Notes under the pieces: model-generated
The model's input: only the letters and a program-made list of their open reading frames with translations
Database searches by the model: none
What the model was told of the DNA's origin: nothing
In this document: positions 20,195 through 31,853 of the stretch, one piece after another
Numbering within the stretch: the stretch's first letter is position 1
Layout: every line of letters begins with the position of its first letter
Source of the DNA: Lasiosphaeria ovina
Lineage: Eukaryota > Ascomycota > Sordariomycetes > Sordariales > Lasiosphaeriaceae
DNA: 64,000 nucleotides
Direction: 5' to 3'
Assembly: GCA_033439765.1 (NCBI GenBank)
Contig: JAULSN010000007.1
Coordinates: 2,418,001-2,482,000, forward strand
Translations under genes and position numbers: made by a program

Positions 20195-22459
20195 CTACGT
20201 GTAAGAGAAGCTCAGCTCGGCCTTGCCGACCTCTCTCCCGCGATAGAAGATTCGGTAGACTAAGACGCCGGCCTCGTCTCCCATGCGGATGTTCAAAACC
20301 AGCTCTAGTTTATACCACTTTTTGCCGTTTGCATCCACCGTACTCTTTACTTTCGTCAGGTCGATGCCCTCTAGAGAGTACTTGATTGTGCCAACATGCT
20401 CAATGCCTAAATTGGAGGACGGGTTGCGTATATTAGTCGCATTCCAATGTGAGCGGGTTTCGAAGTCAAGTCAACTCACGGTCATTCTCAATGCTCTCGG
20501 GCGCATCATCCAAGCTGCAGGAATAGAGTTCGTGCGTATCTATTAGATCACCTCCTTCAGGGACATGCATCCCGAAGGCAGTGTTCGTCTCGGTGTCTGC
20601 ATTGAGAATCGCTCCCTGAGGTGAATTCCAACCATTTAGCAATGTTTGAGGACGGGCGGTAGCTAGGTGGAATTTTACCTTTTCAATCTCCCAGATCATG
20701 AACCCGCTCAAGTTTTGGGTCTTGGTAAAGTTGTTCGTCCATATGAACCTCTTGTTCTCGTCAAAGTCGAAATGTATTGCTGGGTCGTACGGCTTTGAGA
20801 GCACATGTCCATAATGTCGTCTGCATTTCTTCTCGTCCGAGATCGATCCCTCCACACCTCGGAGGACAGCGCCGCATACAACTGCAGACCACCTGATACT
20901 ATATGTCAGCAACGGGATTGTCAATACCATCTACGTGGTGGGGAAGCATACGCGCCATGCCAAGGAGTAGTGAGTCGGATATCTCGCTCAGCGCACCATG
21001 GACCAAGCCTATCCTTGATGTAAAGAGATGAACCAAATCCGCCGACGAGAACAATGGTTTGGATCCTCGGTTCGTTCAACCTCTTCACTTGGTCGACTTG
21101 GTCAGCCACCAGCTTGAGGATCACGTCAACTACAGGGTCAAACACGGTGTGCATGTCTTCATTGTAGAGTTTGATCTGACCCATGCCCTCATCGTAGTAC
21201 TTCTCCAGGTCGGGAGTGACAACCAGGCTCCGCATGGCTAGTGTAATTCGACGCGGTCGCCTGCTTGGATTACTGATGGTGAAATCTTGCTTAGCTAGCT
21301 CAAAGTCGTCCATGAACTGGCTTCCTGGTCCAATATGTTGAGGGCCAAGAGACGTGAAGGCAGTGCCGAATCTAGCAGCGAGAAGCTTGTATAGATTTCG
21401 ATCAACAAAGGTCCCGCCACACTTTCCGCCTGTGGCCGAAACAAGTAAGCAAAAGTTCAAACATCAAGTTTTGTATTGGTAGGCTGGTAATTACCTTTCC
21501 CAATGGTAATCTCACGGAGTTTGAGAGTGGGGGTCTTTCTTTTCACCTCGTACGTCGTAATATCCTTGGGCAATCAGCAACGAGGCGACCAGCGACCAGC
21601 TGAACCCCTTGTGGGACGAGGCAACTTACAACTGTGCCTCCACCCATGTCGCAAACCATCACGCCACTCTTCTCCTGTCAACCGGAAGTGTCAGCACGCT
21701 GGCTCAAATCCAAACTTTTGAGCGGACGAAGTCACTTACATCAATCAGGTCCTCGATATGATGCATACTGGACTTGAGGGCAAGATGGGCAGCGGCCTCG
21801 GGCTCTGGGATCAAGAGCAGCCGATCATTGGGTTTAGAGCCAAACCCAGCATCCAGGGCTGCTGCTTTCGTAAGAAGCTTTGCTCTCTCGCTCCAAGTGG
21901 CAGGAACCGTGAGCCAGTAGTCGACGGGGAGATTCTGCAGCTTGTCTTCGCCGATCCGGTCGATGACGGCCCTTTTGTACATGGCATGCATACCGCGGAG
22001 GTACTCTGTGACGACGTCCTTGGCAGTCCTGCCCTCGGGAAGCTTCATGAGGCCGTTTCCGGTGGCCTTGTTCAAGTCCGGGTCGTCATACTCGGTCGCC
22101 AACGCTCGGTCGTCGAGGAGCAGCTTTGTCCAGGCATATGTCTTCATGCCCGGCTCTATCTGGTAGCCCCATGCATTTTCTTCCAGATCAGGATTTTCGT
22201 CCTTGAAAGCAATCCACGACGGTGCCTTTTTGCAATGACCGGCCTTGTGAACCGAGGAGCCTGGGTACTCCGTCCAGGCATGGATATCCTGGAAATCCGC
22301 AGCATTGGAGAGCGCGAAGCTGAGTCCTGCAAATCCATGCGTTAGCGATTTTCAATGGGGTCATTGTGACTAGCTTGTTTTACCCGAGTAAGTGGTGCCA
22401 TAGTCGATACCGACGATGAGCTTGGTTCTCTGTCTGACAGCGATTTCGGGGACAGCCAT
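20195..22459 (-). CDS. Hsp70-family ATPase of the fungal HSPA12-like type, 626 aa
   Basis: Seven exons: 22459-22384, 22326-21740, 21674-21630, 21564-21495, 21429-20952, 20892-20480 and 20406-20195. All junctions keep frame. The actin/Hsp70 ATPase motifs are visible in order: phosphate-1 GIDYGTTYSG (residues ~17-26), LIPEPEAAA (connect-1 region), phosphate-2 VCDMGGGTVDITTYEV (~229-242) and the adenosine motif IVLVGGFGSSLYIKDRL. The C-terminal part after the ATPase core is short, lacks a normal substrate-binding beta domain and has no EEVD. This is the architecture of HSPA12-like proteins rather than canonical cytosolic Hsp70. Such genes are numerous in filamentous ascomycetes and their clients are mostly unknown. 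It is divergent from the coiled-coil gene, with 497 bp between starts, which may allow co-regulation. Confidence 0.88.
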
Positions 22460-22956
22460 CGTGAATGATGGTATACAAAGCTGGTGTGGACTTGTAAGAG
22501 TCAAGGAGAGCTGCTGTGGGAGACGATGGAATCCAAGGACTTCCCGATAACACCAGTGTGAAACATATGGGTACTTGTGGGTGGGCTGGCAGATTCCACT
22601 TCTTCTTAATCTTGTCATATCTCATATCTAATTCCGCGAGCTAAGCAACCCAGCTACAGCACAGCCGCAAATTTTGGAAGCAGGCTGCGAGACAACGACC
22701 ACCTTGATACCAGGAAAGGGCGTGGGGGGTCGTGGTTGCATCGCAGGTCTCACCGAATAAGCCAGTAAAAATTGGAGCCATAATCACACGCACTAGCGTT
22801 ATGGTGGTCTGGTGGGACAAGACGCAATGGAAGACCGAAGAACCTAGCTGATAGAAAAGGGCAATACAACCTAGAGCAGAGAGCTACTCGCGCCAGACTG
22901 CAAGTCCGACTTTGGATTGTGTGGACGTCGTTGACCCCGAGACCCATCGTATCCCC

Positions 22957-24995
22957 ATGGCCGAAAGCACGGAACACGGCCCTACAGAAGCCCTGGAGGA
23001 TATCAACAACAAGCTCCAGTCCGGAGACACACCTGCTGCAATAGTCCCGACGGATCCCCAACCCAGTTGCGACCAAAATCCCATTGAGAGTGACGTTTCC
23101 CGCGGCGCTTCCAGACAATCGTCTACCAAAGTCTCCGGCCTGCCAAGTGTGGAGGAGGTCGAGTCCATGGGAGAATGGAATGGCATTTCGAGTGAGGTAA
23201 AGGCGACAAACTTTTCCCCCAAATCTTTCCCAGGCGTTCTATCTAACGTCCGGTTTTGCAGTCAGCAAAGGGCCCCCGAAAAGATGGCTACTCCAAAGCC
23301 GAAACACCGTCCAGTGGAGACCGTGACAACAGGAATGACCGCATTTCGACGAATACCGGAATCGCAGAAAGCAAGAGCCAGGGCGGCAAAAAAAGCTCGC
23401 CTGGGCGACAGGCACCGAATCCATCCGGCCCCGAAGATGAGACTGCGAGAAGCCTTCGACTCTCGAGCCAGAAAATCGAGAGACTCAAAAAGGAGAAAGA
23501 GGATCTGGAATATGAACTCAAGAGTCTCAGAGACCAAATGCAGAACGAGAAAGTTTCTGTCCTGAAGAAGGAGAAAAAGGGCCTGGAAGATCAAGTCAAG
23601 AGTCTCAAAGCCCAAATGCAGAACGCAGGGGACAAATGGCAACAGTCGTACAACGCCCTGGGAAAACAGCACACCAACGTCAGCACAAAATTGCGGGAAG
23701 CCAACAGAGATTTGGCGGAAGTCGATGCGAAGTACAGCCAATTGATAACCAAGCACTCAAAGTTGCAGACGACAGTGGACGACTTGAAGAAAGAACTGCA
23801 GGAGGAGCGCAACCACAGCGCAGCTCTCATGAAGAACATCGAAGCTCAGGAGGAGATCGTGACCAAGGCACACTCAACGGCCATCTCGCTGCTCGCACGG
23901 GACGTGTCGAGTGACTTCCCAGACGACGAGATCAAGAAGCAAATCCGCAATTTTCTCCAGAACAGCCTTTTCGGTTGGTGTGCGGACAACAGTGCACGCC
24001 GTGTTGCTGACCCCGAAACTGCGGGACCGTTCCTAAAGCAGCGAGGACTGCTGCTCAGAAACAACGACGACCTCCCTGAGCACCTCCAATTCGACATCCA
24101 GCACAACATGGCACCCGTGGTCCTGCTGCAGGCGGCACTGGCGCATGAGCTAGTGAGTAAGATGCTGTTGGATCCATTCTTCCTAGCATCTGAGCTCGAG
24201 GTGGCAACACCGCAAGCACCCGCACCCGAGCCCGCATACGCGCCTGAATCAGACCACCGACCAGCAGAGCTGAGTGTGGGAGGGGCATATGGGAGGGCAG
24301 AGGGAGCCAGGGAGACAAGAGCGGGGTCCGAGGCAAACGTGACAGCCACCCCAGGTAAGTCGTGGCGCCAGTGCCTCCTCGAAGAAGCATCCACTCTGCC
24401 GCCGTCGGAGACCATCGATTGGCGCATCAAGACATGCAAAGTACTCGAGAAGATGTTCCCGCCAACGAGGCGAGGAATATTCTCCCGAATGGCCTTCCAA
24501 TTCGTCCAGACTTACGGGTTCCTCCTTCGGCCTTTCCCGGGAGACAGCGAGAACGCGTCAGAGCTTGTCGATGTCTTCCAAACCTTTGGCCAGCTTGCGC
24601 TCCGACTCTCCAAGCTCAGGACCAATATCACAGTCCAGGGACTTGACGACCCCGCTCACACCCTTGCGTATTTCCACGCAATGCAGGGCGACATGGAGGC
24701 CCACTCATCCATCTATCTGCTTCCGGGCGAGAAGCGTCTAGACGAGCGCCCTGTCTGTGTGGTGGTCTGGCCGAGAATTGTATCGGAGCCAATCGAGTGG
24801 CAAGGAGGGACAACCGCCGTGGCTGCAGGCAGCAAGGCAAAAGGCAGTACCATTGTGTGGTCGAATGCGGTCGTGTGGGTGTCCAATCAGCAGGAGCCGA
24901 GGCTGATCTCGCGTCTTCAGAATATGTCCGGTCAATTTTGGAAGAGAGGCCATGAGTCCCGAGGACAGGAAGAGTCTGAAGAAGATATCGTCTAA
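22957..24995 (+). CDS. coiled-coil protein of unknown function, 657 aa
   Basis: Exon 1 (22957-23196) and exon 2 (23262-24995) are joined over a 65-nt intron (GTAAAG...TGCAG). Residues 1-150 are polar and disordered. About residues 150-290 form a long heptad-rich coiled coil (KIERLKKEKEDLEYELKSLR, LKKEKKGLEDQVKSLKAQMQ, LQTTVDDLKKELQEERN). A globular region follows: QIRNFLQNSLFGWCADNSAR, then a Pro/Ala-rich linker near 380-440, then TIDWRIKTCKVLEKMFPPTR and FQFVQTYGFLLRPFPGD. The family is not recognised. The upstream in-frame TTG extension was rejected in favour of the ATG at 22957. It sits between the Hsp70-like gene (divergent) and the AIG1-like GTPase (tandem, 582 bp downstream), which also has a long coiled coil. 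Confidence 0.8.
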
Positions 24996-25577
24996 GGTAA
25001 GAACCCCCACGCCATGGTCGAAGTGGCTGGGGCTGTGCTTCTCCTGGGAGGGTTCGGATGTTGAGCAATTGGTCGAAGATAGCAGCGTTTCTGGTTCGCG
25101 TTGTACTACAGTTGAAAGCAACAAGGTTTTTTGTGATAATATGCTGCCCTTCAGCTGGCAAGTTCCGTGTGCTCTGTTTTTAAAACTAATGCCAAGGGAG
25201 CCTCCTTCTTGTGGCGTTCGATAGCACACCAGTGGCCCAATCAGGTAAGAGTACAGATTTGGAAAGTCGGCGAGTGAATTTCCAGAAGGGGCATATCCAG
25301 CGAGCATCCAGAGCCTTGTTCTCGGTAACTGTCGCTGCTCCCCGATAGTCAATTCCCTCGGGATGGGGGGTGGCTTGTGCGGGCAAATTTCTCTCCAAAA
25401 TTGCGTGCACAGTCAATCTTCCAAACCTGCCGCCCTCCCTCCACAGCTTGTATTGACAGCCGAGTTAAGCATCAGTCAAGAAGATTCTGGGACGTGAGTT
25501 GTGCACTGTGAATTGAGTGTTTGGCGAGAAGGAAGCTCGAAGTTCAATTTCAATTAGTTGTCCCGCAAACACTAATA
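24996..25577. other. intergenic between the coiled-coil and GTPase genes
   Basis: This contains the 3' UTR of the coiled-coil gene and the promoter of the GTPase. Minus-strand open frames here (24738-25416) are shadows or lack coding features. Confidence 0.4.
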
Positions 25578-26822
25578 ATGGTTCGCGTTGAAGCGACCCC
25601 TGAGCCTGAAGATGTTGCGCTCATTGCCGTGATGGGGGTAACTGGGTCCGGGAAAAGCAACTTCCTCAGGCTTGTCACTGGCCAAGATGGACGAGACGGG
25701 CCTCAAGTCGGCCATAGCCTGGAGTCTTGTACGTCTTATATTATCTTGATCCATCTGCGTGGTTGTAGCCGTGGTCCTAAAATGTTTTGAACAGGCACCC
25801 AGATGACAAGGGCCTTTGAGTGTCTGGTCGGCGAGCGTCAGGTGGTGTTTTACGACACACCCGGCTTTGACGACACATACCGTGGAGACGCCGACATACT
25901 CGCGGATATAGCCAATGCTTTGAGCTCCTCGTATAGGAGCAACGTCAAGCTCACGGGCATCATCTACCTCCACCGCATCAAGGATGAGCGCATGACCAAC
26001 GCCATCATGAGGAACCTGACAATGTTTCGCAACTTGTGCGGCGACAACGCCTTCAAGAACGTTATTTTGGTAACGACTTTCTGGGATGAGCTCCAGGATA
26101 AGACCAAAGGAGAGAGCAGAGAGCGAGATCTCCTCCGAAAGCAAGATTGGTGGGGCTACATGGCCGCCAAAGGCTCCAGGACTCACAGGTTCTTGAATAC
26201 GCGCGAGTCGGCCCTGGGCATCGTCAGCGAGCTACTGGATCTCCCGGCAGTCGCGCTTCACATCCAGCAGGAGATTATCGACCAGGGCCTAGAGATTGAC
26301 CAAACCAAGGCAGGCGAGGCGCTGAACCAAGAGCTAGCCGAGTTGCGGGCGGCATACCAGGAGCAAATGGAGTCTCTCCGCGAGGAAAAAGAGCGAGCAA
26401 TCCGCGACCATGACGAGCAGATGCAAGAAGCACTCGAGTCCATGGAAGCGGAGAAGCACAAGTTCATTCGGCAACTCGAGAGCGAGCAGGCGGCGCTGCA
26501 GGCCGACCGTCGCGAGGAGCGTCGCAAGATGGAGCAGGCATTCAACGACCAGCTCCGACGACTCGAGCGCGAGCGCAAGGCAAGGGACGGCAAAGTCGAA
26601 GAACTAGAGGCCCGGCTAAGCACCGAGCGCGCAGATTCCAATCGACATTTTCAAGATGCTATGGCAGAATCCAGCCGCACTCTGGAGGAGCTGAAAGCCG
26701 ACATGGCCCTCGCCCGCGAAGACGACCGCTCTCGGTTTGAGCAGACCATTCGGTCAATCCAGGCAAGCAAGACCAGGCGGCGTCGGAGGCGTCGCGCTGG
26801 CGAGGAGAGGCCGATAGCTTGA
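25578..26822 (+). CDS. AIG1/GIMAP-like GTPase with coiled coil, 392 aa as read; 3' end probably frameshifted
   Basis: Exon 1 (25578-25728) and exon 2 (25795-26822) are joined over a 66-nt intron (GTACGT...ACAG), giving SLESCTQMTRAFECLVG. The G1 P-loop is GVTGSGKS (residues 20-27). G3 is DTPGFDD (71-77). The strand VILVTTFWDEL stands where a G4 (TKxD) would be, so guanine specificity is unclear. Residues ~195-375 form a charged coiled coil. The C-terminus, TRRRRRRRAGEERPIA, differs sharply in composition from everything before it. The +2 frame beginning near 26763 continues the coiled coil and ends in a hydrophobic tail at 27004, so a one-base loss around 26755-26765 is likely. GIMAP/AIG1 proteins are membrane-associated, nucleotide-driven oligomers linked to immunity in animals and plants. 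Confidence 0.8.
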
Positions 26823-27004
26823 GTCGGCAGATCCGAGAAAATTCGGTTGCCATGATGGTTGCGGGGAATGCTGAAAGGCAAGGACTGGAGGCGAGGATTG
26901 CGGAGCTAGAGGCGCAGAAGGAGAGTAACAGCACAAATTTCTGGGATATTCTTGCGCCAATTTCTAGTATTGCAGCGGCCGTTGTGATGAGGGGGATTCT
27001 GTAG
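26763..27004 (+). pseudogene. out-of-frame 3' segment of the AIG1-like GTPase
   Basis: This frame reads KQDQAASEASRWRGEADSLS, then RQIRENSVAMMVAGNAERQ and LEARIAELEAQKESN, and closes with the hydrophobic tail FWDILAPISSIAAAVVMRGI. It prolongs the GTPase coiled coil with the same composition and would add a C-terminal membrane anchor. It has no start of its own near its beginning, and no splice pair could restore frame over so short a distance. Confidence 0.6.
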
Positions 27005-28613
27005 TTGTTGGCGGACGTCGGAAAGGTTTGGGAGTTGGATCGTTGGATGTATGTGGTCGTTTGTATCTATTTTGCTCGAAATGAAACGACGTCTTCTCTT
27101 TTTCCTTGAGAATAAAGAACTGGCGTCAGCTTCTGTCCTCGTATTCAAATTTTATGACCAGATAATCACGGGGGTTTGAGAGACTCGACAGGAACCTAGA
27201 AGATCTAGAGATGTGGGACGTTACCTGTAAACTCAAGTCGAAAAGTTCGAAATTTTCTTGCTAGGCAGACAGGGAGAACTAGAACTGCTCTGCTCTTTCC
27301 CTAACCACCAGAATTCCAATCTCACGCGGCCCAAGCTGAAATGGCCTGTCTGGGTTACTTCGCGCCTTCCTCGGTCGGAATGCAAGTGACGCGGCCCAAG
27401 CAGTCGGCCTTGACGCTCGCAGCTGCGCCTGCCTGCCACAACACCAAAACAGCGGGCCCGTTGACGGCTGACCGCCCGGTTGATCTCCATACTGCAAGGT
27501 CCAGAAGCGCATCGCTTCACTCGCACATGTAATGCCACGGTGCTACTTTATCCATGTGTACAGAATACAGATTGCTTCACGCACGCATACACAACTGCTG
27601 CTCTAGACCCAAACTTCTTCTCCATGCCACCACTAAAGCGGTGATCACAGTGAAAAAGAAATAAAAGTTTTGTTTGTTTCCAAACGGGTTGTTTGCCAAA
27701 GATTCCCTGACCCTAGACGCTGCTTAACACATCTTCTCATTTAGTAGGGAACGCCGCCATAACGCGTGCTCTCTACTGCCAAACTTTCACTAGGCCACCA
27801 GCCTATCAGAAAGCAAGGCCCCTCCCGGAGCGTCGTGCGGTCAGGTAAGGTAAGCGTTTCAGTGTGGGCATGAGGAAGAAAAGAGAAAGAGGAAGGAGAC
27901 GTCTAGTAGACAACGGTCGGATTTATAGAGAATGTAGGTGGTCCGTGCACGACCGCGAATTTGGGGGGCCCCACGTTAGGAGAAATTGCGGGTCGCAACC
28001 GCACACCCTTGGTGGTTTTGATTTCATAAACTGGAGGTTGGCTGTCAGTTGCCGTCGGCCCGAATCAGTGACTTGACGCATTTTCAGGTCCGACGATGAT
28101 TGCTCTAGGACGATCCGTCATATGCGCGAAATTTAGCTCTCTCAGGCTGGCCTCGCCCTTTGACAGCCCTGCTAACTTAGGTACCCTGATTGGGAACAAA
28201 CAAGGCTACTAATTCCGAACAGTCTAGAACTAACAAAGAGAACCCCTTTTAGTCCCGATGCTGCGCACTACGCCAGTCGAGACTCGAGACAAACCAGCTC
28301 CACGACAAGACTTCAGAGACACAGAGACACAACGATAAGGAACAAGGTGGAAGGTTCAGGGCTGCTGCTAATTAGACGCGGAGCGTCGCCAAAAGTCTTT
28401 GCTAACTACTTGCCGCGTATAGCTAAGGTTCATCCTAATTAGCAGAAGTAAGTTAGACTCCCACGAATCAGATTCAACCGACGGGTGGCAGGCAATTCCA
28501 CTGTTCACGACGTTCAAGTTTCTCTCCGACCAAGTCTAACACCTATTCAACAGAATGATCGAACTAGGATACATCCTCCCTCCTCGATCCATCCCAGCAC
28601 ACCCAGAACCGCT
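27005..28613. other. 1.6-kb gene-free stretch
   Basis: Only short frames without domains are present (for example 27233-27538 on the minus strand). Composition is mixed and A/T-richer after 27540. No repeat or RNA gene was recognised. Confidence 0.45.
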
Positions 28614-29486
28614 CTAAAACACGCTCGGAGCCGGCAGCTTGACATACTGCTTCAGCGGCGTGGTGCCGTTGAAGTCGCGCGCGATCGCCTGCACGAACGC
28701 CTGGGCTACAAGGTCGGCGCCCTCGGGGCTCGTATGCGTGTGGTCCTTGGGGTAGAGGGCGTTGGTCTTGGCATTGCCGAGCTTGAGGTACAGCGCCGCG
28801 ACAGCCTGGAAGTGGTCGACAAAGGTAGCCCCAGGCGCACCCACATCTTTAGCCGCGCGCGCGGCATACTCGACGAACCTCGACGCGCCCGCCCCGTATT
28901 TCCCGCCCTCCCACATGTTGTTAGGCGTCTGACTACTGACGACGACGCGCGCGCCCTTGGCGACGAAGCGGCGCGCGGCGTCCTCGACGTAGTACGCGAA
29001 GGTATACACGGTCTCGCCCGTCTTGCCCGACTTGCACGTCACATCCAGCGCCGTGCCCGGGCAGTCGCTGCGGCCGTTGTCCGACGCCGAGTTGGGCGAC
29101 CCGCCGTCGTTGTGCCCAAACTCGATCACCACCACGTCGCCCGCCGCCACCAGCTTCTCGATCTCGGTGAACCGCCCCTCGTTCCAGTAACTCCGCGCCG
29201 ACCGCCCCGATATCGCCTTGTTCACCACGGGCACCGTCACGTACTTGCCCAGGTACTCGCCCCAGCCTATTCACAGCAATCGTGTCAGAACGAAGTATTC
29301 TTTTGGTCTTTGGGGTGCAGCTCATGTTTACTCACCCATGAGCGGACTCGCCGTCTTGGCCATGGTGCTGTCTCCCGCGAGGTAGATTGTCGGCGACGCG
29401 CGGCGCGAGAGCTCGCCGTCCTTTGGCCTGGCCTCGACGCCCACGGCGGCAAGCGCCGCCGTGAAGATTGCTGGCTGGAAACGCAT
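28614..29486 (-). CDS. secreted SGNH esterase, rhamnogalacturonan acetylesterase type (CE12), 267 aa
   Basis: Exon 1 (29486-29336) and exon 2 (29266-28614) are joined over a 69-nt intron (GTGAGT...ATAG). An N-terminal signal peptide (MRFQPAIFTAALAAVGVEAR) is followed by a dibasic site (SRR). SGNH block I is IYLAGDSTMAK with nucleophile Ser40. Block II is KAISGRSARSYW (Gly71), block III is EFGHNDGG (Asn103), and block V is YPKDHTHTSPEG (Asp225, His228). This set and the ~240-residue mature length match fungal rhamnogalacturonan acetylesterases, which remove O-acetyl groups from the galacturonic acid of pectin rhamnogalacturonan I. The protein acts outside the cell. No other pectinase gene is nearby. 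An A/T-rich TATA-like sequence lies around 29690-29700 on this strand. Confidence 0.9.
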
Positions 29487-30213
29487 GATGGGCGTGCTTC
29501 CTGGCAATGCTCTGTTTGACGATATTCACAGGGTGCTGTATTGGTTTTCTTCGCGTGGGCACAGCGGCTTAATCGGCGAACCTGTCATGCTGTTGTGGAC
29601 GACGCAACGGGACGACAGGTCCGCTTTTTGTCGAAAGAGCAGGGCATACCAGCAAAGACGATACCACCCTGTGGGTGGGAGAAGCTCCGGTATATTTAGC
29701 GGGCCGCCCGACGGAACGGGCACAGCTTGGCAATTTGCAGCTCGACTGGCGAGGCGGCTAAAAGGGGTTGGCAGAAAAGCCACAAGCTCGTTGGTGGCCT
29801 TTGGGAGCTGGGGCGGATGAATTGTTGTCTGAGCGGAGGATTCCCGGGAAAACAACCGCTGCTTCGGGACCCGGACTCATGGCTGCCGAGGTGCTCGAGT
29901 CTAGTCAGATATAGCGTGTACAGGTATACGTGGAATAAAAAACCCGGATTCCACTCCGTGGCTCGCTTGGCCTTGATCCAGACCCCGGTATCTAATTGGT
30001 TTCCAACGAGCCCTTGTTCATGAGTTTTGAACGGAAGAATACTGCGTTGGCGGAGAATCCTAGAAGGAAATGACGAGAACAGGGATCCCGAGGGACCACA
30101 TTGCAGTTCGCCTGCCCGCCTCTGTAAGTGTGTTTCACATGGGAGTGGCACGCTAAAATAGGAACAATGAATACAACTTGAACTAAAGAATCTATAAAAT
30201 TCCTAATGCTAGG
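29487..30213. other. upstream region of the esterase, no further gene
   Basis: Open frames cross this stretch on both strands (29461-30151), but none has a recognisable domain or splice structure. Confidence 0.4.
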
Positions 30214-30339
30214 GATGCGGTCCGCACGACTGGCACAGGCCTAGTCAAGTTTGGCCTTCTTATTGATCTTCTCGAATGAGAGAAGATCCATGAGAAAGCT
30301 GAACTCGACTAGGCCTGCTTCGGTCGTTCGTACCGCATC
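30214..30339. repeat. 126-nt near-palindrome (60-bp arms, 6-nt loop)
   Basis: The left arm is 30214-30273, the loop GAATGA is 30274-30279, and the right arm is 30280-30339. Forty-eight of 60 positions are complementary. Five of the 12 mismatches would be G-U pairs in RNA transcribed from the plus strand. It could be a MITE-like element, an inverted duplication or a small-RNA hairpin precursor. It lies 86 bp upstream of a small open frame at 30426. Confidence 0.85.
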
Positions 30340-30425
30340 GTTGCGGTGTGAAGGATCCTAAACGATGTCGAAAGTCGCCTCCAGATGCCTTCTTTTGTCT
30401 ACTCTAGGAGTGACTTCTAGTCAAC

Positions 30426-30620
30426 ATGAGCCCGCAGCCTCCTGCCCCTTCGCCCGTGTCCGAATATCAAAGTCTTGCTGCGCAGTTTAACCACAGCTCC
30501 GTCGAATATGCTGCCCGGCAGGCCGAAATCCTCGCTACCCTCAAAAGCCCTGATGTTGCCTCCGCTGCCCCCGCTGACCGTGCCCAATCACAGCAAGGTA
30601 GCGGCCCGGCACCGCAATGA
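30426..30620 (+). CDS. small ORF, 64 aa, doubtful
   Basis: MSPQPPAPSPVSEYQSLAAQ starts a short frame with helical, Ala-rich character (YAARQAEILATLKSPDVASA) and a Gln/Ser-rich end. It reads like the N-terminus of a protein, but the frame stops at 30620 and no good donor continues it. On the opposite strand, 30541-30819 also has protein-like sequence (VTEDKPYTPIGYHEHKHEYP), so the area may hold relics of two genes. No family is recognised. Confidence 0.3.
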   Translation: MSPQPPAPSPVSEYQSLAAQFNHSSVEYAARQAEILATLKSPDVASAAPADRAQSQQGSGPAPQ

Positions 30621-31545
30621 CGCGCTGGATCTTCTCTGGCATAAACATGGGATATTCATGTTTGTGCTCATGATAGCCGATAGGGGTGTACGGCTTATCC
30701 TCCGTAACGTGGACGATAGTAGTGGCGATGCGCGAGTCAAGCTTCACGCTGTTCATCGGCGTACCCTCCGCGCTCAACCAAGGCGTCTCTGGGATTAGCT
30801 GCGGGTTTGGAGCCCGCAAAGCAAGCTCCTCTGCACCAGGTTTCTAGCGTTTTCGCGCGAGCCTTCGCCCTAGGAAGAGGGCCGGGCGGGCCGGGTACAA
30901 TGCCCCGACGCACCCAAAATCCCAAACCCCCCTCCCCTGCCGCAGCGCAACTTCTTCACCGCCGTCTTATCATATTGCGCCTGGATTTGTTCTGCGACGC
31001 ATCTCGAGAGCAGGACGCCATCCCGATGTGGCCGCGTGGCGGTCCTCGCCCGGAGACAACGAGGCAAGCTCAACTTAGCTTATAGACTTCCTGAGCTCTC
31101 TTTAACTGTTGGCCCCTGGGGATGTAGAATTGCTTGTTGGAATAAGCCGGACCCTTGCTCGCCTAAGCGGCGTCGGAAAAGTCGTTGGGGGGAGCCCACA
31201 GTGTTCTCTGCAGGAGTTGGTAATCCTGGAAGCCCTCGATAGCAGCCTCGGCGGTGCGCGAAGCCAGTCAAAATCCAACGGGCTGCCGGACCGCCGTGGC
31301 TAAGCAAAGTTTTCCCCGGTTTGCCAGTGCCTCGGTAGAGCTCTCCCTTTTTCTAGTCTCCTCTTTCTTCAACGTGTGAGACCTGCATTTCCGTCCTGGA
31401 TGATGCTGGCGGGAGCGACATTGATGGCGAGACTCATGACCACTCGCGATGATTGGCCACGCGAAAAGCGGATCACTGATGACGTTGGTCTAGTCGTTGC
31501 CTGGACAGGGAATTGCCAAGTGGTTTTCCCTGTATGGTGATCGCT

Positions 31546-31607
31546 GCCAGAGGCCCGAACTTCCCTGCCAGAGGCCTGAACTTCTCGGTCAGAGGCCTGC
31601 CGTTGAG
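31546..31607. repeat. 21-bp tandem repeat, about three copies
   Basis: Units start at 31546, 31567 and 31588 and share the core CAGAGGCC(C/T)G. The first two are near-identical over 21 bp and the third diverges in its second half. Confidence 0.75.
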
Positions 31608-31796
31608 AGAGGATGGCACAGGTGGGGTCCGCAAAGATATCAAATCTTTGCTCCCACAGTTGACCTGGTGTGTCTCTTTGTTCCGGCTTAAGAACCCCAT
31701 CAACACCCCTGAGTCCTAGTCTCAGTCTCTCCTAGGCCAAGAAAATCAAGCCATCTCGTTCCCATCTCCGCGTCCTCTTCCGCGGCTCATCCCCAT

Positions 31797-31853
31797 CATT
31801 GGTGGTTCTGCCTCCTGCGCGATTCTCGCGTCCGGCGATTATATTGCTGTCAG
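31797..31853 (+). repeat. dispersed repeat copy A
   Basis: This 57-bp segment matches 35167-35223 at about 49 of 57 positions in the same orientation. Similarity fades outside these limits. Confidence 0.7.
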
